DNA of 64,000 nt, taken from the NCBI GenBank assembly GCA_040954595.2, contig CM082581.2, positions 1,798,001-1,862,000 of the forward strand. Direction: 5' to 3'. The position numbers were made by a program, and so were the translations under genes. Each line of letters begins with the position of its first letter. The first letter of the stretch is position 1. Shown piece by piece: positions 22,461 to 35,480 of the stretch. The DNA is from Balanoglossus misakiensis. Lineage: Eukaryota; Hemichordata. The notes beneath the pieces were generated by a model that made no database searches, was not told the origin of the DNA, and saw nothing but the letters and a program-made list of their open reading frames with translations.

Positions 22461-23721
22461 TAAATGCACCACACAACATGTACAAAACCACAGGACAACA
22501 TATAGAAATGCACAAGACAACGTATATGAATGGACAAGACAACATATAGAAATGCACAAGACAATGTATATGAATGGACAAGACAACATATAGAAACGAA
22601 CAGGACAACATGTTAAAGGCACACGACAACATATAGAAATGCACAAGACAACGTATATGAATGGACAAGACAACATATAGAAATGCACAAGACAATGTAT
22701 ATGAATGGACAAGACAACATATAGAAACGAACAGGACAACATGTTAAAGTCACACGACAACATATATGAATGGACAAGACAACATATAGAAATGCACAAG
22801 ACAACGTATATAAATAAACAAGACAACATATAGAAATGCACAGGAAAACATGTTAAAGTCACACCACAACATATATGAATGGACAAGACAACATATAGAA
22901 ATGCACAAGACAACGTATATAAATAAACAAGACAACATATAGAAATGAACAGGACAACATATTAAAGGCACACCACAACATATATGAATGGACAAGACAA
23001 CATATAGAAATGCACAAGACAACGTATATAAATAAACAAGACAACATATAGAAATGCACAGGAAAACATGTTAAAGTCACACCACAACATATATGAATGG
23101 ACAAGACAACATATAGAAATGAACAGGACAACATATTAAAGTCACACGACAACATATAGAAATGCACAAGACAACATATAGAAATGCACAAGACAACGTA
23201 TATAAATGGACAAGACAACATATAGAAATGAACAGGACAACATAATAAAGTCACACGACAACATATAGAAATGCACAAGACAACATATAGAAATGCACAA
23301 GACAACGTATATAAATGGACAAGACAACATATAAAAATGAACAGGACAACATAATAAAGTCACACGACAACATATAGAAATACACAAGACAACATATAGA
23401 AATGCACAAGACAACGTATATGAATGGACAAGACAACATATAGAAATGCACAGGACAACATGTTAAATGTACAAGACAGCGTATATGAATGCACAAGACA
23501 ACATGTTAAATGGACAGGACAGCATACATAAATGCACAAGAAAACATGTTAAATGCACAAGACAATATAAAATGCACAAGACAACATGTTAAATGCGCAG
23601 GACCATATATGAAATGCACAAGACAACATGTTAAATGCACAGGACCATATATGATATGCACAAGAAAACATGTTAAATGCACAAGAAAACATGTTAAATG
23701 TACAAGACAACATGTTAAATG
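22461..23721 (-). repeat. Right subterminal 21-22-bp minisatellite of the transposon
   Basis: About 58 units of the same family as 10031-11078, here reading ACAACATATAGAAATGCACAAG on the plus strand, so in inverted orientation. The outermost units mirror the left array in sequence and order, apart from one or two gained or lost units. Just inside, a 21-bp motif around AATCTTCTTCTAATGAAG is duplicated at 22423-22463. Open frames here are repeat artefacts. Confidence 0.95.
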
Positions 23722-23771
23722 CACAAGAGAACATGAGTTCAGTTCACTTAAGGCAGTTATGGCTTTCCATA
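23722..23771 (-). repeat. Right terminal inverted repeat of the transposon
   Basis: This is the exact reverse complement of 9981-10030 and ends GGCAGTTATGGCTTTCCATA. It is followed immediately by the second GATCTG copy. Confidence 0.97.
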
Positions 23772-23777
23772 GATCTG
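23772..23777. other. Target-site duplication, right copy (GATCTG)
   Basis: It is identical to 9975-9980. The LINE coding frame resumes directly after it. Confidence 0.95.
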
Positions 23778-24748
23778 CATCATCCCCAACTTCTCGCATG
23801 AAATATGGCGTTCCACAAGGATCTGTTCTAGGACCTCTCATGTTTACACTCTACACTGCACCTCTGGAAGACATCTTCGGAAAACACGGGATTGATTGCA
23901 TGATATACGCGGACGATACGCAAATTTATGCCATCTGCAACAGCCCTAACGATGTTCGCAATAACATTGAGCTCTGCGTCGATGATGTCCGCAGCTGGAT
24001 GAAATCTAACATGCTTGTACTGAATGATGATAAAACTGAAGTTATTCACTTTTCATCACGTTTAAAATCTAATGTGACAACATTAGACTGTCTAAGAATC
24101 GGACAATGTGACATAATTCCTTCAGTTTCAGTTAAAAATCTCGGCGTTATTTTAAGTCAGGATGGTAGCATGTCTGATCATATTAGTAAGCTGTGCAAAA
24201 ATGGTTTCTTCTCTTTGCATAGAATAGCTAAAATTCGTAATCTTCTTGACAGATCTACAACTGAGAAACTAGTTCATGCATTTGTAACGTCTCATTTAGA
24301 TTACTGTAATAGTCTTTTGTTTGGTATCCCGAAGGGACATCTAGCTCGACTTCAGTCTCTACAGAATGCTGCGGCGAGGCTAGTTACTCGTACGCGCAAG
24401 TCCGATCATATCACACCCATACTCAAAGATTTACACTGGCTACCGGTAGAGGCCCGCATCAGTTTTAAAATTCTCTTGCTCACATTCAAATGTATCAGTG
24501 GTAAGGCACCCGCCTATTTGACTGATCTTTTACATTTATATGTACCAGCTCGAGAACTGCGCTCTAGTGTTCAATTCTTTTTAACTCATCCTCATGGTAA
24601 ATTTAACAAAACCTACGGACAGAGAGCTTTTTAAGTTTGTGCGCCCATTTTATGGAACAATTTACCCCTTGATATCAAAACCGCCAGAAGTGTCAATATT
24701 TTTAAGCGTAATTTGAAAACATACCTTTTTACTCGGTTTTATGTGTAA
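23772..24748 (+). pseudogene. CR1/L2-like LINE reverse transcriptase, 3' half
   Basis: This is the continuation of the frame at 8987-9980. It contains the remaining palm motifs, YGVPQGSVLGPLMF and the catalytic YADDTQIY, then the thumb and C-terminal region (LDYCNSLLFGIPKGHLARLQ, HWLPVEARISFKILLLTF). A TAA at 24632-24634 interrupts the C-terminus. The same frame continues with recognisable sequence (VCAPILWNNLPLDI) to a TAA at 24746-24748. The upstream part of the apparent open frame (from 23506) is transposon minisatellite and not LINE. Confidence 0.93.
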
Positions 24749-24880
24749 CGTGTTCGATTGTGTCCTTTTAACTATTTTTACCAGCCTTGTATTTTTTAAT
24801 CTACTCTTTTAGCTATGTACAATGCGCTGAGACGTATGTGTAGCGCATTTTAAACAATTCTTAATAATAATAATAATAAT
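24749..24880 (+). mobile_element. LINE 3' UTR and TAA-repeat tail
   Basis: A short 3' UTR ends with a TTAATAATAATAA-type tail at 24861-24880 instead of poly(A). Short tandem repeats at the 3' end are usual in CR1/L2-type LINEs. Minisatellite sequence (ATTCTTGGGAGGGG) follows without a gap. Confidence 0.85.
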
Positions 24881-26969
24881 TCTTGGGAGGGGAGAAATGA
24901 TGGCAGAGAATTTATTGCCGCCATTATTGGGAGGGGAGAAATGATGGCAGAGAGTTTGTTGCCACCATTATTGGGAGGGGAGAAATGAGAGCAGAGAATT
25001 TGTTGCCGCCATTCTTGGGAGGGGAGAAATGATGGCAGTGAATTTATTGCCGCCATCCTTGGGAGGGGAGAAATGATTGCAGTGAATTTATTGCCGCCAT
25101 CCTTGGGAGGGGAGAAACGATGGCAGAGAATTTATTGCTGCCATTCTTGGGAGGGGAGAAATGATGGCAGAGAATTTATTGCCGCCATTATTGGGAGGGG
25201 AGAAATGATGGCAGAGAGTTTGTTGCCGCCATTATTGGGAGGGGAGAAATGAGAGCAGAGAATTTGTTGCCGGCATTCTGGGGAGGGGAGAAATGATAGC
25301 AGTGAGTTTGTTGCCGCCATTATTGGGAGGGGAGAATGAGAGCAGAGAATTTGTTGCCGCCATTCTTGGGAGGGGAGAAATGATGGCAGTGAATTTATTG
25401 CCGCCATCCTTGGGAGGGGAGAACTATGGGCTGAGAGTCTGTTGCTTCCATTCTTGGGAGGGGAGAAATATGGGCTGAGAGTCTGTTGCTTCCATTCTTG
25501 GCAGGGGAGAAATGATGGCAGAGAGTTTGTTGCCGTCAATCTCGGGAGGGGAGAAATGATGGCAGAGAATTTATTGCCGCCATTTTTGGGAGGGGAGAAA
25601 CGAGAGCAGAGAATTTGTTGCCGCCATTCTTGGGAGGGGATAAATAACCGTTCGGCTGAGAATTTGTTGCCGCCATTCACGGGAGGGGAGAAATGATGGC
25701 AGGGAATTTATTGCCGCCATCCTTGGGAAGGGAGAAACGATGGAAGAGAATTTATTGCTGCCATTCTTGGGAGGGGAGAAATGATGGCAGAGAATTTATT
25801 GCCGCCATTATTGGGAGGGGAGAAATGATGGCAGAGAGTTTGTTGCCGCCATTATTGGGAGGGGAGAAATGAGAGCAGAGAATTTGTTGCCGCCATTCTT
25901 GGGAGGGGAGAAATGATGGCAGTGAATTTATTGCCGCCATCCTTGGGAGGGGAGAAACGATGGCAGAGAATTTATTGCTGCCATTCTTGGGAGGGGAGAA
26001 ATGATGGCAGAGAATTTATTGCCGCCATTATTGGGAGGGGAGAAATGATGGCAGAGAGTTTGTTGCCGCCATTATTGGGAGAGGAGAAATGAGAGCAGAG
26101 AATTTGTTGCCGGCATTATTGGGAGGGGAGAAATGATGGCAGAGAGTTTGTTGCCGCAATTATTGGGAGGGGAGAAATGATGGCAGTGAATTTATTGCCG
26201 CCATCCTTGGGAGGGGAGAAATGATGGCAGTGAATTTATTGCCGCCATCCTTGGGAGGGGAGAAATGATGGCAGAGAATTTATTGCCGCCATCCTTGGGA
26301 GGGGAGAAATATGGGCTGAGAGTCTGTTGCTTCCATTCTTGGCAGGGGAGAAATGATGGCAGAGAGTTTGTCGCCGCCATTCTCGGGAGGGGAGAAATGA
26401 TGGCAGAGAATGTATTGCCGCCATTCTTGGGAGGGGAGAAATGAGAGCAGAGAATTTGTTGCCGCCATTCTTGGGAGGGGATAAATAACCGTTCGGCAGA
26501 GAATTTGTTGCCGCCATTCACGGGAGGGGAGAAATGATGGCAGGGAATTTATTGCCGCCATCCTTGGGAGGGGAGAAACGATGGCAGAGAATTTATTGCT
26601 GCCATTCTTGGGAGGGGAGAAATGATGGCAGAGAATTTATTGCCGCCATTATTGGGAGGGGAGAAATGATGGCAGAGAGTTTGTTGCCGCCATTATTGGG
26701 AGGGGAGAAATGATGGCAGAGAGTTTGTTGCCGCCATTCTCGGGAGGGGAGAAATGATGGCAGAGAATTTATTGCCGCCATTCTTGGGAGGGGAGAAATG
26801 AGAGCAGAGAATTTGTTGCCGCCATTCTTGGGAGGGGATAAATAACCGTTCGGCTGAGAATTTGTTGCCGCCATTCACGGGAGGGGAGAAATGATGGCAG
26901 GGAATTTATTGCCGCCATCCTTGGGAGGGGAGAAACGATGGCAGAGAATTTATTGCTGCCATTCTTGGG

Positions 26970-29900
26970 AGGGGAGAAATAAGGGCTGAGAGTAAACTTT
27001 GTTGCCGCCATTCTCGGGAGGGGAGAAATAACGGCTGTGAGTTTGTTGCTGCCATTCTTGGCAGGGGAGAAACGATGGCAGAGAATTTATTGCCGCCTTT
27101 ATTGGGAGGGGCGAAATGAGAGCAGAGAATTTGTTGCCGCTATTCACGGGAGGGGAGAAATGATGGCAGGGAATTTATTGCCGCCATCCTTGGGAGAGGA
27201 GAAATGATGGCAATGAATTTATTGCCGCCATCCTTGGGAGGGGAGAAATGATGGCAGAGAATTTTTTGCCGCCATTCTTGGCAGGGGAGAAACGATGGCA
27301 GAGAATGTATTGCCGCCATTCTTGGCAGTGGAGAAACGATGGCAGAGAATTTATTGCCGCCATTCTTGGGAGGGGAGAAATGATGGCAGAGAGTTTGTTG
27401 CCGCCATTCTCGGGAGGGGAGAAATGATGGCAGAGAATTTATTGCCGCCATTATTGGGAGGGGAGAAATGACAGCAGAGAATTTGTTGCCGCCATTCTTG
27501 GAAGGGGATAAATAACGGCTGAGAATTTGTTGCCGCCATTCACGGGAGGAGAGAAATGTTGGCAGGGAATTTATTGCCGCCATCCTTGGGAGGGGAGAAA
27601 TGATGTCAGTGAATTTATTGCCGCCATCCTTGGGAGGGGAGAAACGATGGCAGAGAGTTTCTTGCTTCAATTCTTGGGAGGGGAGAAATGATGGCAGAGA
27701 ATTTATTGCCGCCATTGTCGGGAGGGGAGAAATAACGGCTGAGATTTTGTTGCTTCCATTCTTGGCAGGGGAGAAATGATGGCAGATAATTTATTGCCGC
27801 CATTATTGGGAGGGGAGAAATGACTGCAGAGAATTTGTTGCCGCCATTCTTGGGAGGGGATAAATAACTGTTCGGCTGAGAATTTTTTGCCGCCATTCAC
27901 GGGAGGGGAGAAATGATGGCAGGGAATTTATTGCCGCCATCCTTGGGAGGGGAGAAATGATTGCAGTGATCTTATTGCCGCCATCCTTGGGAGGGGAGAA
28001 ACGATGGCAGAGAATGTATTGCTGCCATTCTTGGGAGGGGAGAAATGATGGCAGAGAATTTATTGCCGCCATTATTGGGAGGGGAGAAATGATGGCAGAG
28101 AGTTTGTTGCCGCCATTATTGGGAGGGGAGAAATGAGAGCAGAGAATTTGTTGCCGCCATTCTTGGGAGGGGAGAAATGATGGCAGTGAATTTATTGCCG
28201 CCATCCTTGGGAGGGGAGAAATGATGGCAGAGAATTTATTGCCGCCATCCTTGGGAGGGGAGAAATAAGGGCTGAGAGTAAACTTTGTTGCCGCCATTCT
28301 CGGGAGGGGAGAAATAACGGCTGTGAGTTTGTTGCTGCCATTCTTGGCAGGGGAGAAACGATGGCAGAGAATTTATTGCCGCCTTTATTGGGAGGGGCGA
28401 AATGAGAGCAGAGAATTTGTTGCCGCCATTCTTGGGAGGGGAGAAATGATGGCAGTGAATTTATTGCCGCCATCCTTGGGAGGGGAGAAATGATTGCAGT
28501 GAATTTATTGCCGCCATCCTTGGGAGGGGAGAAACGATGGCAGAGAATTTATTGCTGCCATTCTTGGGAGGGGAGAAATGATGGCAGAGAATTTATTGCC
28601 GCCATTCTTGGCAGGGGATAAATAACCGTTCGGCTGAGAATTTGTTGCCGCCATTCACGGGAGGGGAGAAATGAAGGCAGGGAATTTATTGCCGCCATCC
28701 TTGGGAGGGGAGAAATGATTGCAGTGAATTTATTGCCGCCATCCTTGGGAGGGGAGAAACGATGGCTGAGAATGTATTGCTGCCATTCTTGGGAGGGGAG
28801 AAATGATGGCAGAGAATTTATTGCCGCCATTATTGGGACGGGAGAAATGATGGCAGAGAGTTTGTTGCCGCCATTATTGGGAGGGGAGAAATGAGAGAAG
28901 GGACTTTGTTGCCGCCATTCTTGGGAGGGGAGAAATGATGGCAGTGAATTTATTGCCGCCATCCTTGGGAGGGGAGAAATGATGGCAGAGAGTTTGTTGC
29001 CGCCATTATTGGGAGGGGAGAAATGAGAGCAGAGAAATTGTTGCCGGCATTCTTGGGAGGGGAGAAATGATGGCAGTGAATTTATTGCCGCCATCCTTGG
29101 GAGGGGAGAAATGATGGCAGAGAATTTATTGCCGCCATCCTTGGGAGGGGAGAAATAAGGGCTGAGAGTAAACTTTGTTGCCGCCATTCTCGGGAGGGGA
29201 GAAATAACGGCTGTGAGTTTGTTGCTGCCATTCTTGGCAGGGGAGAAACGATGGCAGAGAATTTATTGCCGCCTTTATTGGGAGGGGCGAAATGAGAGCA
29301 GAGAATTTGTTGCCGCTATTCACGCGAAGGGAGAAATGATGGCAGGGAATTTATTGCCGCCATCCTTGGGAGAGGAGAAATGATGGCAATGAATTTATTG
29401 CCGCCTTCCTTGGGAGGGGAGAAATGATGGCAGAGAATTTTTTGCCGCCATTCTTGGCAAGGGAGAAACGATGGCAGAGAATGTATTGCCGCCATTCTTG
29501 GCAGTGGAGAAACGATGGCAGAGAATTTATTGCCGCCATTCTTGGGAGGGGAGAAATGATGGCAGAGAGTTTGTTGCCGCCATTCTCGGGATGGGAGAAA
29601 TGATGGCAGAGAATTTATTGCCGCCATTATTGGGAGGGGAGAAATGACAGCAGAGAATTTGTTGCCGCCATTCTTGGAAGGGGATAAATAACGGCTGAGA
29701 ATTTGTTGCCGCCATTCACGGGAGGAGAGAAATGTTGGCAGGGAATTTATTGCCGCCATCCTTGAGAGGGGAGAAATGATGTCAGTGAATTTATTGCCGC
29801 CATCCTTGGGAGGGGAGAAACGATGGCAGAGAGTTTGTTGCTTCAATTCTTGGGAGGGGAGAAATGATGGCAGAGAATTTATTGCCGCCATTGTCGGGAG

Positions 29901-31005
29901 GGTAGAAATAACGGCTGAGATTTTGTTGCTTCCATTCTTGGCAGGGGAGAAATGATGGCAGATAATTTATTGCCGCCATTATTGGGAGGGGAGACATGAC
30001 TGCAGAGAATTTGTTGCCGCCATTCTTGGGAGGGGATAAGCAACGGCTGAGAATTTGTTGCCGCCATTCACGGGAGGGGAGAAATGATGGCAGGGAATTT
30101 ATTGCCGCCATTCTCGGGATGGGAGAAATGATGGCAGAGAATTTATTGCCGCCATTCTTGGGAGGGGAGAAATGAGAGCAGAGAATTTGTTGCCGCCATT
30201 CTTGGGAGGGGATAAATAACTGTTCGGCTGAGAATTTGTTGCCGCCATTCACGGGAGGGGAGAAATGATGGCAGGGAATTTATTGCCGCCATTATTGGGA
30301 GGGGAGAAATGAGAGCAGAGAATTTGTTGCCGCCATTCTTGGGAGGGGAGAAATGATGGCAGTGAATTTATTGCCGCCATCCTTGGGAGGGGAGAAATGA
30401 TGGCAGAGAATTTATTGCCGCCATCCTTGGGAGGGGAGAAATAAGGGCTGAGAGTAAACTTTGTTGCCGCCATTCTCGGGAGGGGAGAAATAACGGCTGT
30501 GAGTTTGTTGCTGCCATTCTTGGCGGGGGAGAAACGATGGCAGAGAATTTATTGCCGCCTTTATTGGGAGGGGCGAAATGAGAGCAGAGAATTTGTTGCC
30601 GCCATTCTTGGGAGGGGAGAAATGATGGCAGTGAATTTATTGCCGCCATCCTTGGGAGGGGAGAAATGATTGCAGTGAATTTATTGCCGCCATCCTTGGG
30701 AGGGGAGAAGCGATGGCAGAGAATTTATTGCTGCCATTCTTGGGAGGGGAGAAATGATGGCAGAGAATTTATTGCCGCCATTCTTGGGAGGGGATAAATA
30801 ACCGTTCGCCTGAGAATTTGTTGCCGCCATTCACGGGAGGGGAGAAATGATGGCAGGGAATTTATTGCCGCCATCCTTGGGAGGGGAGAAATGATTTCAG
30901 TGAATTTATTGCCGCCATCCTTGGGAGGGGAGAAACGATGGCAGAGAATGTATTGCTGCCATTCTTGGGAGGGGAGAAATGATGGCAGAGAATTTATTGC
31001 CGCCA
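26970..31005. repeat. Block duplication within the minisatellite, period 2176 bp
   Basis: About 26970-29145 and 29146-31005 share the same order of unit variants at a 2176-bp offset. Examples are the TTTATTGGGAGGGGCGAAATG unit, the GGCAGTGGAGAAACG unit and the AGGAGAGAAATGTTGGC unit. Scattered substitutions distinguish the copies. Confidence 0.8.
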
Positions 31006-32559
31006 TTATTGGGACGGGAGAAATGATGGCAGAGAGTTTGTTGCCGCCATTCTTGGGAGGGGAGAAATGATGGCAGAGAATTTATTGCCGCCATCCTTGG
31101 GAGGGGAGAAATGATGGCAGAGAATTTATTGCCGCCATCCTTGGGAGGGGAGAAATAAGGGCTGAGAGTAAACTTTGTTGCCGCCATTCTCGGGAGGGGA
31201 GAAATAAAGGCTGTGAGTTTGTTGCTGCCATTCTTGGCAGGGGAGAAACGATGGCAGAGAATTTATTGCCGCCTTTATTGGGAGGGGCGAAATGAGAGCA
31301 GATAATTTGTTGCCGCCATTCACGGGAGGGAAGAAATGATGGCAGGGAATTTATTGCCGCCACCCTTGGGAGAGGAGAAACGATGGCAGAGAATTTATTG
31401 CCGCCATTCTTGGCAGGGGAGAAACGATGGCAGAGAATTTATTGCCGCCATTCTCGGGAGGGGAGAAATGATGGCAGAGAATTTATTGCCGCCATTCTTG
31501 GGAGGGGAGAAATGAGAGCAGGGAATTTGTTGCCGCCATTCTTGGGAGGGGATAACTAACCGTTCGGCTGAGAATTTGTTGCCGCCATTCTTGGCATGGG
31601 AGAAACGATGGCAGAGAATTTATTGCCGCCATTCTTGGGAGGGGAGAAATGATGGCAGAGAGTTTGTTGCCGCCATTCTCGGGAGGGGAGAAATGATGGC
31701 AGAGAATTTATTGGCGCCATTATTGGGAGGGGAGAAATGAGAGCAGAGATTTTGTTGCCGCCATCCTTGGGAGGGGAGAAATGATGGCAGTGAATTTATT
31801 GCCGCCATCCTTGGGAGGGGAGAAATAATGGCAGTGAATTTATTGCCGCCATTCTCGGGATGGGAGAAATGATGGCAGAGAATTTATTGCCACCATTCTT
31901 GGGAGGGGAGAAATGAGAGCAGAGAATTTGCTGCCGCCATTCTTGGGAGGGGAATTAATAACCGTTCGGTTGAGAATTTGTTGTCGCCATTCGCTGGAGG
32001 GGAGAAATGATGGCAGGGAATTTATTGCCGCCATCCTTGGGAGTGGAGAAATGATTGCAGTGAATTTATTGCCGCCATCCTTGGGAGGGAAGAAACGATG
32101 GCAGAGAATGTATTGCTGCCATTCTTGGGAGGGGAGAAATGATGGCAGAGAATTTATTGCCGCCATTATTGGAAGGGGAGAAATGATGGCAGAGAGTTTG
32201 TTGCCGCCATTATTGGGAGGGGAGAAATGAGAGTGGAGAATTTGTTGCCGCCATTCTTGGGAGGGGAGAAATGATGGCAGTGAATTTATTGCCGCCATCC
32301 TTGGGAGGGGAGAAATGATGGCAGAGAATTTATTGCCGCCATCCTTGGGAGGGGAGAAATAAGGACTGAGAGTAAACTTTGTTGCCGCCATTCTCGGGAG
32401 GGGAGAAATAACGGCTGTGAGTTTGTTGCTGCCATTCTTGGCAGGGAAGAAACGATGGCAGAGAATTTATTGCCGCCTTTATTGGGAGGGGCGAAATGAG
32501 AGCAGAGAATTTGTTGCCGCCATTCACGGGAGGGGAGAAATGATGGCAGGGAATTTATT

Positions 32560-33950
32560 GCCGCCATCCTTGGGAGGGGAGAAATGATTGCAGTGAATTT
32601 ATTGCCGCCATTATTGGGAGAGGAGAAATGATGGCAGAGAGTTTGTTGCCGCCATTATTGGGAGGGGAGAAATGAGAGCAGGGAATTTGTTGCCGCCATT
32701 CTTGGGAGGGGAGAAATGATGGCAGTGAATTTATTGCCGCCATCCTTGGGAGGGGAGAAATGATGGCAGAGAATTTATTGCCGCCATCCTTGGGAGGGGA
32801 GAAATAACGACTGTGAGTTTGTTGCTGCCATTCTTGGCAGGGGAGAAACGATGGCAGAGAATTTATTGCCGCCTTTATTGGGAGGGGCGAAATGAGAGCA
32901 GAGAATTTGTTGCCGCCATTCACGGGAGGGGAGAAATGATGGCAGGGAATTTATTGCCGCCATCCTTGGGAGAGGAGAAACGATGGCAGAGAATTTATTG
33001 CCGCCATTCTTGGCAGGGGAGAAACGATGGCAGAGAATTTATTGCCGCCATTCTCGGGAAGGGAGAAATGATGGCAGAGAATTTATTGCCGCCATTCTTG
33101 GGAGGGGAGAAATGAGAGCAGAGAATTTGTTGCCGCCACGCCATTCTTGGGAGGGGATAAATAACCGTTCGGCTGAGAATTTGTTGCCGCCATTCACGGG
33201 AGGGGAGAAATGATGGCAGGGAATTTATTGCCGCCATCCTTGGGAGGGGAGAAATGATTGCAGTGAATTTATTGCCGCCATTATTGGGAGAGGAGAAATG
33301 ATGGCAGAGAGTTTGTTGCCGCCATTATTGGGAGGGGAGAAATGAGAGCAGGGAATTTGTTGCCGCCATTCTTGGGAGGGGAGAAATGATGGCAGTGAAT
33401 TTATTGCCGCCATCCTTGGGAGGGGAGAAATGATGGCAGAGAATTTATTGCCGCCATCCTTGGGAGGGGAGAAATAAGGGCTGAGAGTAAACTTTGTTGC
33501 CGCCATTCTCGGGAGGGGAGAAATAACGACTGTGAGTTTGTTGCTGCCATTCTTGGCAGGGGAGAAACGATGGCAGAGAATTTATTGCCGCCTTTATTGG
33601 GAGGGGCGAAATGAGAGCAGAGAATTTGTTGCCGCCATTCACGGGAGGGGAGAAATGATGGCAGGGAATTTATTGCCGCCATCCTTGGGAGAGGAGAAAC
33701 GATGGCAGAGAATTTATTGCCGCCATTCTTGGCAGGGGAGAAACGATGGCAGAGAATTTATTGCCGCCATTCTCGGGAAGGGAGAAATGATGGCAGAGAA
33801 TTTATTGCCGCCATTCTTGGGAGGGGAGAAATGAGAGCAGAGAATTTGTTGCCGCCATTCTTGGGAGGGGATAAATAACCGTTCGGCTGAGAATTTGTTG
33901 CCGCCATTCACGGGAGGGGAGAAATGATGGCAGGGAATTTATTGCCGCCA
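32560..33950. repeat. Block duplication within the minisatellite, period about 670-719 bp
   Basis: Two successive copies share the TTATTGGGAGAGGAG, GCGAAATGAGAGC and CTCGGGAAGGGAG variants. The first copy lacks one 49-bp unit (the GAGTAAACTTTG type) present in the second and has a 5-bp insertion near 33138, so the offset changes from about 670 to 719 along the block. Confidence 0.75.
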
Positions 33951-34674
33951 TCCTTGGGAGGGGAGAAACGATGGCAGAGAATTTATTGCTGCCATTCTTG
34001 GGAGGGGAGAAATGATGGCAGAGAATTTATTGCCGCCATTATTGGGAGGGGAGAGATGAAAGCAGAGAATTTGTTGCCGCCATTCTTGGGAGGGGATAAA
34101 TAACGGCTGAGAATTTGTTGCTGCCATTCACTGGAAGGGAGAAATGATGGCAGGGAATTTATTGCCGCCATCCTTGTGAGGGGAGAAATGATGTCAGTGA
34201 ATTTATTGCCGCCATCCTTGGGAGGGGAGAAACGATGGCAGAGAGTTTGTTGCCTCCATTCTTGGGAGGGGAGAAATGATGGCAGAGAGTTTGTTGCCGC
34301 CATTCTCGGGAGGGGAGAAATGATGGCAGTTAATGTATTGCCGCCATCCTTGTGAGGGGAGAAATGATGTCAGTGAATTTATTGCCGCCATCCTTGGGAG
34401 GGGAGAAATGAGAGCAGAGAATGTATTGCCGCCATCCTTGGGAGGGGAGAAACGATGGCAGAGAATTTATTGCCGCCATTCTTGGGAGGGGATAAATAAC
34501 GGCTGAGAATTTGTTGCCGCCATTCACGGGAGGGGAGAAATGATGGCAGGGAAATTATTGCCGCCATTCACGGGAGGGGAGAAATGATGGCAGGGAATTT
34601 ATTGCCGCCATCCTTGGGAGAGGAGAAACGATGGCAGAGAATTTATTGCCGCCATTCTTGGCAGGGGAGAAACG

Positions 34675-35480
34675 ATGGCAGAGAATTTATTGCCGCCATT
34701 CTTGGCAGGGGAGAAACGATGGCAGAGAATTTATGCTGCCATTCTTGGGAGGGGAGAAATGATGGCAGAGAGTTTGTTGCCGCCATTCTCGGGAGGGGAG
34801 AAATGGGGGCAGAGAGTAAACTTTGTTGCCGCCATTGTCGGGAGGGGAGAAATAACGGCTGAGAGTTTGTTGCTTCCATTCTTGGCAGGGGAGAAATGAT
34901 GGCAGAGAATTTATTGCCGCCATTATTGGGAGGGGAGAAATGAGAGCAGAGAATTTGTTGCCGCCATTCACGGGAGGGGAGAAATGTTGGCAGGGAATTT
35001 ATTGCCGCCATCCTTGGGAGGGGAGAAATGATGGCAGAGAATTTATTGCCGCCATTCTTGGCAGGGGAGAAACGATGGCAGAGAATTTATTGCCGCCATC
35101 TTTGGGAGGGGAGAAACGATGGCAGAGAATTTATGCTGCCATTCTTGGGAGGGGAGAAATGATGGCAGAGAGTTTGTTGCCGCCATTCTCGGGAGGGGAG
35201 AAATGGGGGCAGAGAGTAAACTTTGTTGCCGCCATTGTCGGGAGGGGAGAAATAACGGCTGAGAGTTTGTTGCTTCCATTCTTGGCAGGGGAGAAATGAT
35301 GGCAGAGAATTTATTGCCGCCATTATTGGGAGGGGAGAAATGAGAGCAGAGAATTTGTTGCCGCCATTCACGGGAGGGGAGAAATGTTGGCAGGGAATTT
35401 ATTGCCGCCATCCTTGGGAGGGGAGAAATGATGGCAGAGAATTTATTGCCGCCATTCTTGGCAGGGGAGAAATGATGGCA
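34675..35480. repeat. Tandem 400-bp block within the minisatellite
   Basis: The run containing the GAATTTATGCTGCC, GGGGGCAGAGAGTAAAC and GTCGGGAGGGG variants is repeated at a 400-bp offset with almost no changes. Confidence 0.75.

Larger units (their letters stand above)
9981..23771 (+). mobile_element. Complete 13.8-kb TIR DNA transposon carrying a DDE integrase and a HECT E3 ligase
   Basis: The element is 13,791 bp long. It has perfect 50-bp terminal inverted repeats beginning TATGGAAAGCCATAACTGCC and a 6-bp target duplication. Each end continues inward into a 21-22-bp minisatellite in mirror orientation (about 1.05 kb left, 1.25 kb right). Between these lie two convergent genes: an intronless integrase-type transposase (+, 11193-12551) and a six-exon HECT ubiquitin ligase (-, 22222-13973). 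It sits inside a LINE reverse transcriptase, whose frame is exactly restored by excision in silico. From memory, the IS3EU superfamily has 6-bp duplications and TAY termini, which fits, but this was not tested. Ginger-type elements also use retroviral-like integrases but have different termini. Intact genes and identical terminal repeats suggest a fairly young insertion. Confidence 0.95.
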
